Assembly: GCF_003234085.1 (NCBI RefSeq)
Contig: NZ_QKSD01000006.1
Coordinates: forward strand, 124,001 to 188,000
Length of the DNA: 64,000 bases
Reading direction: 5' to 3'
Origin: Curtobacterium sp. MCPF17_052
GTDB taxonomy: Bacteria > Actinomycetota > Actinomycetes > Actinomycetales > Microbacteriaceae
Every line of letters begins with the position of its first letter. Position 1 is the first letter of the stretch. Both the position numbers and the translations under genes were made by a program. Under the pieces are notes generated by a model. It ran no database searches. It saw only the letters and a program-made list of their open reading frames with translations, and was not told the DNA's origin. Below, one piece after another: positions 16,210 through 23,979 of the stretch.

Positions 16210-16914
16210 TCAGGAGGCTGCGGTCGCACTGGGCAGGGACGCACCGGCCGGCGTGGTGGCCGGGTCGGTCGCGGTGGTCCGGGTGGCCGGGTCGGTCGCG
16301 GCGGTCCGGGTGGCCGGGACGGTCGTGCTCCGTGCGCTGCGGCGGGCCAGGGCGGCTGCCCCGCCGAACACGACCAGCTCGCCGAGCACCGCGACGCCGG
16401 CGGCGGCCGATCCCGTCGGCCAGCGGTCGGTGAGGGCGAGCAGCGCCGGCACGAGTGCGGTCAGTGGGCTGGCCAGCACCAGCGCCCAGCCGGTGTACGC
16501 CGTGATCGACGCCCGGCCGAGCGCCAGGAGCACGAAGAACAGCGACCAGAGCAGCGCCCACCCGGCCCACAGCACCGCGAGCACCGGGTCGTCGACGACG
16601 TGGACCCCGGCGAACACCACCGCGGCCACGGCGACCAGGCCGCAGAACCAACCGAGCCCCGCCGATCCGAGGCCCGCGAGCGCGTCCACCCCGACGTACA
16701 GGTACGTCAGGCCGAACAGGAACGTCCCGGTGATCGCGAGCAGGGCCGGGAGCGACCCGTCGGCCGTGACAGCGACGGCGGTGCAGAGCAGCAGCTGCAG
16801 CCCGCCGATGAGGACGTTGGAGACCCCGCTGTCGCGTCCGGGGACGCGTCCGAGCAGGGTGAGGCCGTTGAGGAGCAGCGCGGCCGCGGACAGGATCAAG
16901 CAGATGGAGGCCAT
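16210..16914 (-). CDS. AmiS/UreI family transporter
   Basis: An integral membrane protein of about 234 aa with six hydrophobic helices. The first contains LLLNGLTLLGRV, and a later segment LFGLTYLYVGVDAL matches AmiS/UreI urea/amide channels. The C-terminal ~35 residues are a soluble tail with repeated ATDPATRT units. Starts at ATG 16914 or at an upstream GTG near 16940 are possible; neither has a clear ribosome site. Placement just before a flavin monooxygenase gene suggests uptake or release of a small amide or urea. That is inference. Confidence 0.75.
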   Translation of the reverse strand: MASICLILSAAALLLNGLTLLGRVPGRDSGVSNVLIGGLQLLLCTAVAVTADGSLPALLAITGTFLFGLTYLYVGVDALAGLGSAGLGWFCGLVAVAAVVFAGVHVVDDPVLAVLWAGWALLWSLFFVLLALGRASITAYTGWALVLASPLTALVPALLALTDRWPTGSAAAGVAVLGELVVFGGAAALARRSARSTTVPATRTAATDPATRTTATDPATTPAGASLPSATAAS

Positions 16915-17037
16915 GCCGAGAAGGTGCCACGCGGTGTGCACGAGCGGGGGAAGATGACCGCCGCTTACGGAATGCTGCGGTTCGTGACGCTGGCCCGCAG
17001 CGCCGGATCGCGCACGCCCCTGTGGGAGGATCGTCCG

Positions 17038-17775
17038 GTGGATGCCCCTCGACGACCCGTGGCCGTGGTGATCGCCGCCATGAGCGAAGAGGTCTCGGCC
17101 TTCACGGACCTGATCGGCGGCGAGCCGGTCCTGCACGGGCCGACCGGCGGCCACGACGAGCACCACCTGCTCGACGTCGACGGTTCCGCGGTCGCCGTCC
17201 GCCGGAGTGGGATCGGCTTCACGAACGCCACCGCGGCCGTCGCCCACGCCTTCCACGACTTCGGCTCGGGCATCCCGGTCATCAGCGTCGGGACAGCGGG
17301 CGGTCTCGCGCGGGACGTCCAGCTCGGCGACGTCGTCATCGGCGACTGGTACGTGAACCTCAACGCCGACGCCACGGCCTTCGGGTACGCGCTCGGCCAG
17401 GTGCCGGGCATGCCCGCCGGGTTCACCGGGGACCCCGACCTCGTCCGCCGTGCGCAGGACGTCCAGACCTCCGACGTCGTCCGTCTGGCACCGATCGGGT
17501 CGAGCGAGGTCTTCGTGACCGAGGGGCGCGCCCGCGACCTCCGCCAGGCCTTCCCGACGGTCGCCGCGGTCGACATGGAGTCGGCGGCGATCGCCCAGTT
17601 CGCCCACGTGCACGCGATGCCGTTCGTGTCGGTCCGCGGCATCAGCGACCTGTGCGCGCCGGACGGTGACGAGTTCCGGCAGCACCTCGACGATGCAGCC
17701 GCCCGGGCTGCCCGGATCGTGCACGGGCTCGTCGTCGGGTTGGCGTCGGGGACGGGTCCGCTGCCTGCTGCGTGA
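17038..17775 (+). CDS. mtnN: 5'-methylthioadenosine/S-adenosylhomocysteine nucleosidase
   Basis: A 245-aa nucleoside phosphorylase-fold enzyme that should split MTA and SAH to adenine and a thio-ribose. AAMSEEVSAF at the start carries the MtnN catalytic acid region, with SVGTAGGL and VDMESAAIAQFAHVH in the middle (Glu for ribose binding) and SDLCAPDGD carrying the Asp that protonates adenine. The GTG start follows GGGAGGA at good spacing. It is a single gene divergent from the AmiS-like gene. Confidence 0.9.
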   Translation: MDAPRRPVAVVIAAMSEEVSAFTDLIGGEPVLHGPTGGHDEHHLLDVDGSAVAVRRSGIGFTNATAAVAHAFHDFGSGIPVISVGTAGGLARDVQLGDVVIGDWYVNLNADATAFGYALGQVPGMPAGFTGDPDLVRRAQDVQTSDVVRLAPIGSSEVFVTEGRARDLRQAFPTVAAVDMESAAIAQFAHVHAMPFVSVRGISDLCAPDGDEFRQHLDDAAARAARIVHGLVVGLASGTGPLPAA

Positions 17776-17843
17776 GCGGTGTGTCGCCCGGCCGCCGTCA
17801 GCGTGAGCGGCTCCACACCGCGCGCGTCATCCTGTTCGAGTTC

Positions 17844-17887
17844 TTGACTGATCGGTCCAGCAAGCGTACGTTCGAGACCGATCAGTC
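17844..17887 (+). promoter_or_regulatory. Promoter flanked by two identical TetR-type operators
   Basis: TTGACT (17844-17849), a 17-nt spacer and TACGTT (17867-17872) form the promoter of the dehydrogenase gene. GACTGATCGGTC (17846-17857) overlaps the -35. Its exact reverse complement GACCGATCAGTC (17876-17887) lies just after the -10. Each is itself an imperfect palindrome, and both are followed by CCA. The arrangement fits double occupancy by a TetR dimer, probably the gene at 18768. Confidence 0.7.
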
Positions 17888-17910
17888 CACTACACGAACG
17901 GAGCTTCAAC

Positions 17911-18657
17911 ATGAACGCAGCACTCACCGGCAAGACCGCACTGGTGACCGGCGGCACCTCGGGGATCGGCGAGGCGGTCGTCCGCCGCTTCGTCGACGAG
18001 GGCGCCCACGTCTTCGTCACCGGCCGTCGGCAGGCGCAGCTCGACGCCGTCCAGGCCGAGTTCGGTGACGCCGTCACCGCCGTCCGGGCGGACGCCTCCG
18101 ACCCGGCCGACGTGCGCACGCTCTTCGAGGTGATCGCAGCGCGCGGCACCGGACTCGACGCGGTGCACGCCAATGCCGGACTGGGCGAGTTCAAGCCGCT
18201 CGCCGAGGTGACGGCCGAGGACATCGACAACGCCTTCGCAACGAACGTGCGCGGCACCACGCTGACGATCCAGGGCGCCCTGCCCCTGCTGAACGAGGGT
18301 GCCGCGATCGTCGTGACCGGCTCGACCGCGGCGTCCGGCACGGAGCGCCACTTCGGGCTCTACGGCGGTTCCAAGGCGGCAGTCGCGGCGATGACCCGCA
18401 CGTGGGCGGCAGACCTGGCTCCTCGTGGGATCCGCATCAACACCATCGTCCCCGGCCCCACCGAGACGCCCGGCCTCAAGGGCCTCGCGCCGAGCGACCC
18501 GGACGCCCTCCTGGCGCAGATCGCCTCCGGGGTCGCGCTCGGTCGACTGCTCCGGCCCGAGGAGATCGCCGCCACCGTCCTGTTCCTGGTCTCGGACCAG
18601 AGCTCGGGCATGACCGGCAGCGAGGTCCTGGTCGACGGCGGAGCCTCGATCGTCTGA
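17911..18657 (+). CDS. SDR family oxidoreductase
   Basis: A classical 248-aa short-chain dehydrogenase. It has TGGTSGIG (cofactor loop, about 14-21), ANAG near 88, catalytic Ser about 138 and YGGSK (Tyr and Lys, about 150-154), and the C-terminal LVDGGASI. The TGRR segment after the second strand suggests NADPH preference. It is transcribed from an operator-flanked promoter and followed 110 bp later by a TetR gene in the same direction. That arrangement is typical of inducible detoxification dehydrogenases. Substrate unknown. Confidence 0.92.
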   Translation: MNAALTGKTALVTGGTSGIGEAVVRRFVDEGAHVFVTGRRQAQLDAVQAEFGDAVTAVRADASDPADVRTLFEVIAARGTGLDAVHANAGLGEFKPLAEVTAEDIDNAFATNVRGTTLTIQGALPLLNEGAAIVVTGSTAASGTERHFGLYGGSKAAVAAMTRTWAADLAPRGIRINTIVPGPTETPGLKGLAPSDPDALLAQIASGVALGRLLRPEEIAATVLFLVSDQSSGMTGSEVLVDGGASIV

Positions 18658-18767
18658 CGGCGAGGCCGGCGCCGGACCGGGCTCGGGTGGTGCACCACCC
18701 GAGCCGAGGCCGTGCCCGCTGCGTCATGATGGTCACGACAGCCCCGCAGCAGACCAGGAGGACGACC

Positions 18768-19397
18768 GTGCCGAGACCTCGGACGTTCGACGAAGCCGAC
18801 GTCGTCGCCCGCGCCCGGAAGGCGTTCGCCGAGACGGGCTATGCCGGCACGTCCCTCGACACCCTCCTCGAGGCCACCGGTCTCGCCCGACAGAGCCTCT
18901 ACAACGCCTTCGGCGGCAAGAAGGAACTGTTCATGCGGGCGTTCCTCAGCGACGCCGCCGAGGCGGTCGACGCCGTCGAGTCGATCCGCCACGGCTCGGA
19001 CAGCCCGATCGGGCGGATCCGGGCGCAGCTCGTGAAGGTCGCCGTCGAACACGGGGCATCGCAGGCTCCCCCGTCCCTCTTCACGAAGGCCGCCGTCGAG
19101 CTGGCGACGCAGGACGCCGAGGTCGCCGCCACCGTCGCTGCCTCGTTCGACGCCATGCGGGACCACTACGGCGCCTGCATCGCCGAGGCGCAGGACGCCG
19201 GGGAGATCGAAGGCACAGCCAACTCCGGCTCGTTGGGAGCGTACTTCTGCGCGGTCATCGAGGGGATGTCCACCCTCGGCGGATCCGGCGTCTCCCGCGC
19301 GACGCTGCTCGACATCGGGCTGACCAGCCTCGCCGCGGTCCCGATCACCGACCTGGGACGCGAGCACCTCGGCACGGCCGACGGCGACTGGTCCTGA
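18768..19397 (+). CDS. TetR/AcrR family transcriptional regulator
   Basis: A 209-aa repressor whose N-terminal HTH reads TSLDTLLEATGLARQSLYNAFGGKKELF. It matches the AcrR/YxaF-like subgroup that often controls an adjacent dehydrogenase. GTG at 18768 follows AGGAGGAC; the product opens MPRPRTFDEADV, the usual start of this subgroup. The dehydrogenase upstream with its paired operators is the likely target. The C-terminal domain contains two Cys residues and otherwise no diagnostic motif. Confidence 0.9.
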   Translation: MPRPRTFDEADVVARARKAFAETGYAGTSLDTLLEATGLARQSLYNAFGGKKELFMRAFLSDAAEAVDAVESIRHGSDSPIGRIRAQLVKVAVEHGASQAPPSLFTKAAVELATQDAEVAATVAASFDAMRDHYGACIAEAQDAGEIEGTANSGSLGAYFCAVIEGMSTLGGSGVSRATLLDIGLTSLAAVPITDLGREHLGTADGDWS

Positions 19398-19440
19398 CCG
19401 ACGACGGCGTCACGGCGACGACGACGCGTTCCCCGTGAAC

Positions 19441-19483
19441 GGACGGGAGGCGCGGTGCCACCTGGCACCGCGCCTCCCGCCCG
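19441..19483. terminator. Palindrome, bidirectional terminator (family copy 6)
   Basis: GGGAGGCGCGGTGCCA (19445-19460) pairs with TGGCACCGCGCCTCCC (19463-19478), flanked by further partial pairing. Compared with other copies the centre is compensated (GCGCGGTGCC against GGCACCGCGC), so the structure is kept while the sequence has drifted. It lies between convergent TetR and cupin genes. Confidence 0.8.
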
Positions 19484-19522
19484 TCGGTCCGTCGGTCCGT
19501 CCGTCCGTCCGTCCGTCCGTCC
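19482..19522. repeat. GTCC tetranucleotide microsatellite
   Basis: After two CGTCGGTC units there are about seven uninterrupted GTCC units. It lies beyond the 3' ends of both the TetR gene and the cupin gene, directly after the palindromic terminator. It is likely to vary in length between strains. Confidence 0.8.
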
Positions 19523-19543
19523 GGCGACCCTCCCGCGTCGCGA

Positions 19544-19945
19544 TCAGCGACCGGCGAGCTCGTCGTCGGTGACGTGTTCCTTCCAGGTCGTCGCGACGCT
19601 CGGGTCCTCTCCGAGTTCCAGGAACGCGATGTGCTCCATGAAGCCGTCCTCGGGGGCCGAGTGGAAGTGCTCCTCGCCCGGGGCCGTGTACAGGGTCTGC
19701 CCGGCGTGGACCTCGATGATCTCGCCGTCGCGCGTCCCGAACCGAGCGATGCCGGCGGTGACGTGCAGGTACTGGCCCTTCTCGTGGGAGTGCCACGCGG
19801 TGCGGGCGCCGGGCGCGAACCGGACGAGCGCCGCGGTGGCGTGCTGGCCCGCCTCGCGCGGCGTGACGATCATGTCCACCCAAACGTCACCCGCGAACTG
19901 CTCCGGCGGGTTCTTCCGGGTCGGGGTGCGGGGTTCGATGTTCAT
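19544..19945 (-). CDS. Cupin domain protein
   Basis: A 133-aa single cupin barrel. Motif 1 reads PGARTAWHSHEKGQYLHV with His residues for metal binding; motif 2 is the PGEEHFHSAPED segment. It belongs to the small quercetin-dioxygenase-like/CMD-associated group. Its ATG overlaps the upstream CMD gene by 4 bp, so the pair is translated together. Such cupin-CMD pairs are widespread, but their substrates are largely unknown. Confidence 0.9.
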   Translation of the reverse strand: MNIEPRTPTRKNPPEQFAGDVWVDMIVTPREAGQHATAALVRFAPGARTAWHSHEKGQYLHVTAGIARFGTRDGEIIEVHAGQTLYTAPGEEHFHSAPEDGFMEHIAFLELGEDPSVATTWKEHVTDDELAGR

Positions 19946-20718
19946 GCCTGTTCCTTTCCGTTGCCGGCGGGAGCGCCGTCGTTGATGGCTGCGAGGCCGT
20001 TGAGGGTGCGGGGGTAGCCGACGTACGGCACCAGGACGGTGAGCACGTCGAGCAGGTCCTGCCGGGTGTTGCCGACGTTGCGGTTCATCGCGACGTGTCC
20101 GGCGACCTGGGCATCGGCTCCGCCGAGGCCGACGAGGATCGCGAACGTCAGGAGCTCGCGGCGCTGCACGTCCAACCCTGTGCGGGTGTAGTAGTCACCG
20201 AAGCAGTTGCCGGACAGGAACTCCTGGACGTGGACAGCGTCGGCAGGAGCGGTCTCGTACATGCCGTCGACGACGCCCGCTCCGACGATCTCGCTCTGCG
20301 TCGCCCGTCCGACGGCGAGGCGGTCGGCGGGGGTGGTGGTCGACTGGCCCTCCAGCGGGAGCTGGACGCCGCGCTCCGCGAGGACCTCGTTCGTGATGCG
20401 GAGGAAGTCGATGGACCGCGCCGCGCCGACGTACGCGGTCGTCTGGTAGACGACCTCCTTCGCGACGACGGGGGTCACGCCGCCGTTCAGCGCCGCGCCG
20501 AGCATCGTGCGGTACTCGGTCTGGCCGCCGACGGCGATGATCGCGCCGAGCTGCATCGTCAACCGGTCCACGCGGGACAGCGAGGTGTGGCGGAGTACCT
20601 CGTCGAAGGCGAAGTCCTGGTGGAGCTCGATGAACTCCGGGTCCGTCGTGGCGAGGTCGGACGGGCTGCCGGGGAGGAGCGCCGCCACCTCCTGCCGTGC
20701 TGCGTCACTGATGGGCAT
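19942..20718 (-). CDS. Carboxymuconolactone decarboxylase family protein
   Basis: A 258-aa protein with two CMD-like halves. The first contains RVDRLTMQLGAIIAVGGQTEYRTMLGAALNGGVTP and the second RRELLTFAILVGLGGADAQVAGHVAMNRNVG, each the AhpD-like helical pattern. A classical CxxC peroxidase motif is missing, so a decarboxylase or lyase-like or unknown role fits better. GGAAGGGAACGG precedes the ATG at 20718. The frame is open far upstream through the RHS remnant, but a terminator and this ribosome site argue that the gene starts here. Confidence 0.88.
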   Translation of the reverse strand: MPISDAARQEVAALLPGSPSDLATTDPEFIELHQDFAFDEVLRHTSLSRVDRLTMQLGAIIAVGGQTEYRTMLGAALNGGVTPVVAKEVVYQTTAYVGAARSIDFLRITNEVLAERGVQLPLEGQSTTTPADRLAVGRATQSEIVGAGVVDGMYETAPADAVHVQEFLSGNCFGDYYTRTGLDVQRRELLTFAILVGLGGADAQVAGHVAMNRNVGNTRQDLLDVLTVLVPYVGYPRTLNGLAAINDGAPAGNGKEQA

Positions 20719-21012
20719 GGTGCCGTTCCCTTCCTCGCCGGCCGCCACCTGCGCGGCCGTGTCCGACGGTAGGCCGCGGCGGTGCGCGGAGAGATGCTCC
20801 ACCAGAGCACCCCTCGTCAGCCCGATGGGCGGGACGAGATGCCGTCCGGATGCACCGACGTTGTCCTCCACCGTCGTTCCGGGAACACGGCCGTGTGCAC
20901 CTCGTCCGCGCGGCCGACGGATGGGCGGGCCTGCGTCCAGGTGGTCGGAACCAAGACTGGAGCGCGCACGGACCGCTACAAGGAGCACCAAGAACGCGCC
21001 GCAGCGAACGGG
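20719..21012. other. Gene-free stretch upstream of the CMD gene
   Basis: This must hold the promoter of the CMD-cupin unit. The leftward frame is open throughout, but the translated sequence looks random (Arg-, Gly- and His-rich, no family). I see no clear operator. Confidence 0.5.
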
Positions 21013-21032
21013 CGGAAGAAGAAAACCCCCGC
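21013..21032. repeat. Direct repeat, left copy (candidate island boundary)
   Basis: CGGAAGAAGAAAACCCCCGC recurs at 24824-24844 with one extra A. Both copies include the left half of a terminator stem. Between them lies the low-GC and decayed segment next to tRNA-Ser, so they may be the left and right ends of an integrated element. Confidence 0.5.
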
Positions 21033-21046
21033 CGAAGCGGGGGTTT
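21023..21046 (-). terminator. Rho-independent terminator
   Basis: A perfect 10-bp stem (AAACCCCCGC against GCGGGGGTTT) with a CGAA loop. Read leftward it is followed by TTTTCTTCTT, so it should stop leftward transcription coming from the RHS remnant. Confidence 0.75.
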
Positions 21047-21049
21047 CCT

Positions 21050-21546
21050 GTGGCCACCAGATCGGCTTGCGCATCTGTGATGAGACCTGATGCGTCGCTC
21101 GCTCCGATGGGATCTCCGCTCGCGTATGCGTACGGGTTGCGTTCCTGCCCCGAGGGGTCGAACTGTGTGAATCGCGCTTGTGCTGTGTCGTAGTACCTTG
21201 CGCCAAGTCGATACAGATTGACGGAAGAATCGAAGTAACTCGCAATATAGCGCAAGAAATTGCTGTTCGTAACCGAGCTATTTGAGGAAGAGCGGGTTTC
21301 GCCGTACGGTGCGTAGGAATACCCGCCAGAGAACGATCCGGCCTTGTCGAACAAACCAACGACGGATCCGAGGGAATCGAGAATGAAGTAGACATTTGCT
21401 GCATTCGGAGCTCGGCTGCCGACAATCTCACCGCTGTTGCTTCGAGTGTAAGCAGTGACTCCTGCAGAGGTGTTCTCGGTCATGAGGCCGAGCGACGAGT
21501 TCGTGTAGGCGGTCGACGACGCACTACGGGTGACGCCCCTGGCACC
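21050..21546 (-). pseudogene. RHS-repeat-associated core domain fragment
   Basis: A leftward reading frame with a clear RHS core. It contains NVYFILDSLGSVVGLFDKAG, GGYSYAPYGETR, LYRLGARYYDTAQARFTQFDPSG and NPYAYASGDPIGASDASGL. This is the C-terminal end of the toxin-delivery cage of Rhs/YD proteins, just before the variable toxin tip. No N-terminal cage, signal or YD repeats exist upstream; the homology begins abruptly near 21546 at the edge of the divergent 322-aa gene. After the DPIG-type end only ~25 residues precede a terminator, so no complete toxin tip is present. Lower GC than the chromosome. Probably a displaced orphan Rhs C-terminus rather than a working gene. Confidence 0.75.
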
Positions 21547-21666
21547 GCTTGGGCTAATTTTTAGCGGATACTCAGGTTCGGGCAGTACTCCCCAAACAGG
21601 GGTCACCCACGGCGAGAGCATGCACGTGCGAGTATCTGCGAGACGTTCAATGACAGAAGAGGAACC

Positions 21667-22635
21667 GTGACTCCCCCCAAAGCGCAACGACCAACCGTGC
21701 TCGCGCGTCCCGCAGCCTTCCTTGTCACTGGCCCTGCCGGCGCCTGGGTGTGGGAAACGGGCCATGGCTTCGTGAAAGTTGTCCGTCCTTTCGCGGCCCT
21801 CCTCGACGGGCTCCACTTTGAGCTCCAGCGGGACGGCCGGGCTCTGCGGTACCGCTCGAATGGCCTTCCCGGCACGCTGTCACAGCGCTGGGTCTTGAAT
21901 TTGATGACAGGCGAGGAAACAGAGGAAACGCCGCTTCCGTTGCACGAGGAGGTGTTTTTGGGCCCGGGCGATCGTGCATGTTTCGTTGAGATGACCGATG
22001 TGGTAGCAACGCAGTTCACGAGAAGCACCTATCGAATATCACTCCCGAATCCCGAGGAATCGATCGCGCCGGATCCTGTACCGATAGTGCCCGAGGATGG
22101 ACTCTATCGTCTGCCCACTACGTTTCTTCGGGGATCCAACTGGAGTGGTAGGCCAGTACAGTTCTCCCCATCAGGTACACAGTTGGCCATCAACTTTCAA
22201 TGGTGGGGAAATCCAGTCCCAGCAGTCGATATAATCAACTTCGATGGGTCGTGGGGTCGACGCCGATACGGCTTTGAGATTACCAGTTCAGCGTCATGGA
22301 ACGCGTCGGGGAGTCATCTGCTCGGCGTGCATGTCAATGTCGGGCAAGTGGTTGACTTCACCGTCACCGTCCTTGACGTTGAAAAAAATAAAATCGTTGC
22401 TTCCCTCAAGTATCCGGCCGACCTTGATTGGGTGCCACTCGGCTGGGCAGGAAATTCGGAAGTCTTGTGTTACAAGCTGGAGGTGAGGGCAATGCGGCTA
22501 GCCGCGACTGATGTTTTCTCGACTCATGAAGAAGAAGTGGCGACCATCAAACTGCCGTTTGCAGGACAGGACCTCGGGACAATCGAACTTGCTTCCGACG
22601 TAGCCTTGGAGGGCCTGGACTCTTTCAGGATATGA
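21667..22635 (+). CDS. Hypothetical protein of atypical composition (322 aa)
   Basis: GTG at 21667 follows GAAGAGGAA. The product has no signal peptide or membrane segment and is rich in beta-type segments and Trp (FQWWGNP, SWGRRRYGFE, WNASGSHLLGVHV, LDWVPLGWAGNSEVLCYKL). This suggests a beta-propeller-like fold, which is a guess. Codon use is far less GC-biased than in the neighbours (for example AAA AAA AAT AAA in a row near 22383), a sign of transfer. It is divergent from the RHS fragment and could be a leftover immunity or accessory gene of the same element, but nothing in the sequence proves that. Confidence 0.65.
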   Translation: MTPPKAQRPTVLARPAAFLVTGPAGAWVWETGHGFVKVVRPFAALLDGLHFELQRDGRALRYRSNGLPGTLSQRWVLNLMTGEETEETPLPLHEEVFLGPGDRACFVEMTDVVATQFTRSTYRISLPNPEESIAPDPVPIVPEDGLYRLPTTFLRGSNWSGRPVQFSPSGTQLAINFQWWGNPVPAVDIINFDGSWGRRRYGFEITSSASWNASGSHLLGVHVNVGQVVDFTVTVLDVEKNKIVASLKYPADLDWVPLGWAGNSEVLCYKLEVRAMRLAATDVFSTHEEEVATIKLPFAGQDLGTIELASDVALEGLDSFRI

Positions 22636-22740
22636 AAGCGCCCGTTGGGGTGGTGAATGAGAACAAGGGGCATGCTGCACCCTCACCGGCGAACTGGACG
22701 TTGGTCCACTCGCGGCTCCCGGTCATCAGGATCCGCGCCG

Positions 22741-23190
22741 TCATGCGGCCACCGTCGTGCGGGGGCGTTTCCATCGCGGCATCAGGTCGTCCGGGTCGAG
22801 GGCCTCGGAGAACTCGAGCTCGACGTCGGGCTGATCGACGGGGGAGCCGAAGGTGTGCCAGCCCTCAGGGGGTGCGACCCAACCCGCCACGCCGTCGGCG
22901 GGCTCGCCAGCTCCGATGGCCAGCCATCGAGGTGAGACACGCAGCGCCTTGGCGAAGCTCTGGAACTCATCGCGGGTGACGCGCCGCGTCGACCGGAGCA
23001 GCTCGAGGAACCGCTCGTGGGTGAGCCCCGCGCGGGCCATGATCGTGTTGCTCCGGTCGGCTCCGCCCGGCAGCGCCTGGATCGTCCCATGGACGCGGGC
23101 CTGGTAGGCGACGTCGGCGCCGCGACGAACGACAGCCACGCTGTGCTGATGCTCCGGCCGAGCTCCCCTCGTGCGTATCCATGTGTCCAT
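22741..23190 (-). CDS. Hypothetical HTH-like protein
   Basis: Up to 149 aa. The central part, MARAGLTHERFLELLRSTRRVTRDEFQSFAKALRVSP, has the spacing of a small XRE-type helix-turn-helix as found in actinophage or plasmid regulators (conserved pattern S..L...G......L.G...T..EL..IA.AL.V). The first ~35 residues are not convincing and the real start may be an internal GTG. The C-terminus is acidic and Trp/Pro-rich. It is divergent from the frameshifted small gene at 23322. Together they look like a residue of a mobile element. Confidence 0.5.
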   Translation of the reverse strand: MDTWIRTRGARPEHQHSVAVVRRGADVAYQARVHGTIQALPGGADRSNTIMARAGLTHERFLELLRSTRRVTRDEFQSFAKALRVSPRWLAIGAGEPADGVAGWVAPPEGWHTFGSPVDQPDVELEFSEALDPDDLMPRWKRPRTTVAA

Positions 23191-23321
23191 CCAGTCAGAG
23201 TCGATACCCCTGCACGAACCCCCATCTCGGGGCGCGAACGCGGGTGGCTCGGCTTGTCGTTATAACGGCACCCGACGCGGACGGGACACTGTGGTGAGGC
23301 CCCTGATCAGAAGAGGACACG

Positions 23322-23533
23322 ATGGCCAGCACGGAGAGCACGGTCGGCACGTCCGAACGCAAGCGAATCTCGATCCCGAAGGTCGACACGTCCGTACTCT
23401 CGATTGGTGGGAGCGTCAGCACGACGCGGGTATGTCGATACGGGTCCTCATCCGCCGTGAAATCGAGCGGAGTGGCTACTCGGACGTGGTCCATAGCCGC
23501 GTCGAACAGCGGCTCCGCGACGGCGAAGCCTGA
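23322..23533 (+). pseudogene. Small element-associated protein, frameshifted
   Basis: ATG at 23322 follows AGAGGAC. The first frame reads MASTESTVGTSERKRISIP then KVDTSVL. Homology-like sequence then continues in another frame as DWWERQHDAGMSIRVLIR followed by REIERSGYSDVVHSR. Joined, they give a ~65-residue protein resembling the small DNA-binding-like proteins (VDxSVLxWxxxQxDxSxSxRxLIRxEIxxxGYxDV) common on actinobacterial plasmids and islands. The break is at CTCTC (23397-23401), consistent with duplication of a CT dinucleotide. The product is therefore probably not made. Confidence 0.55.
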
Positions 23534-23602
23534 AACGCGCACACGCGCAGCCACTGGCAACCGCTCGAGCACGCCGGTTGAGGATGACCCCGGAACGTGA
23601 CC

Positions 23603-23750
23603 GCCACCAAATGACCCCACGGTTCGGGGGTCAATCTCGACCGCGCGCCACCAAATGACCCCACGGTTCGGGGCTCCGTCTCAACCGCGCGCTACCAATT
23701 GACCCCACGGTTCGGGGCTCCGTCTCAACCGCGCGCCACCAATTGGCCCC
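23603..23750. repeat. 44-bp tandem repeat, about 3.4 copies
   Basis: Units start at 23603, 23647, 23691 and 23735 (the last partial), each beginning GCYACCAAWTGACCCCACGG followed by TTCGGGG and a TCTCRACCGCGC tail. A degenerate CCACCGAATGACCCC lies at 23819. The CCACCAAATGACCCC word repeated near an end is reminiscent of the multiple terminal repeats of IS21-family elements, so this may be an element end whose transposase genes are gone. That link is from memory of the family and needs a search. Confidence 0.75.
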
Positions 23751-23755
23751 AGGCC

Positions 23756-23979
23756 GACACTGCATGGCGGATCGACCCGCAGGACTACCCCGAGTTGCTG
23801 CCTCGATACGGCACGAGCGCCACCGAATGACCCCGGGATTCTCACCGGCCTGCGTTTTGATCCCGAAGCCAGGCGCACGCCCCGTCCAAGTGGTCGTCGT
23901 CGACGAGGAGCGCATCGCGCCGCAGCTGTATCTCAACGGTCTAAGCGGACTGCAACAGTGCACCGGAGGCCAGCGTGCC
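23756..23979. other. Non-coding remnant
   Basis: Between the 44-bp repeats and the antitoxin-like gene I find no convincing frame. It contains one degenerate repeat word at 23819. If a toxin gene once followed the antitoxin-like gene, this is where it would have been. Confidence 0.45.

Noticed and set aside
16915..17724. Leftward extension of the AmiS-like gene to over 500 codons
   Set aside because: The upstream part is the complement of mtnN, and the AmiS/UreI family starts at the first membrane helix near 16914.
19942..21816. Single 624-aa RHS-CMD fusion protein
   Set aside because: The leftward frame is open across the whole stretch, but a clear terminator (21023-21046) and random-looking residues separate the two parts, and the CMD gene has its own ribosome site at 20718.
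23603..23750. CRISPR array
   Set aside because: Repeats are directly adjacent with no unique spacers, and there are no cas genes nearby.
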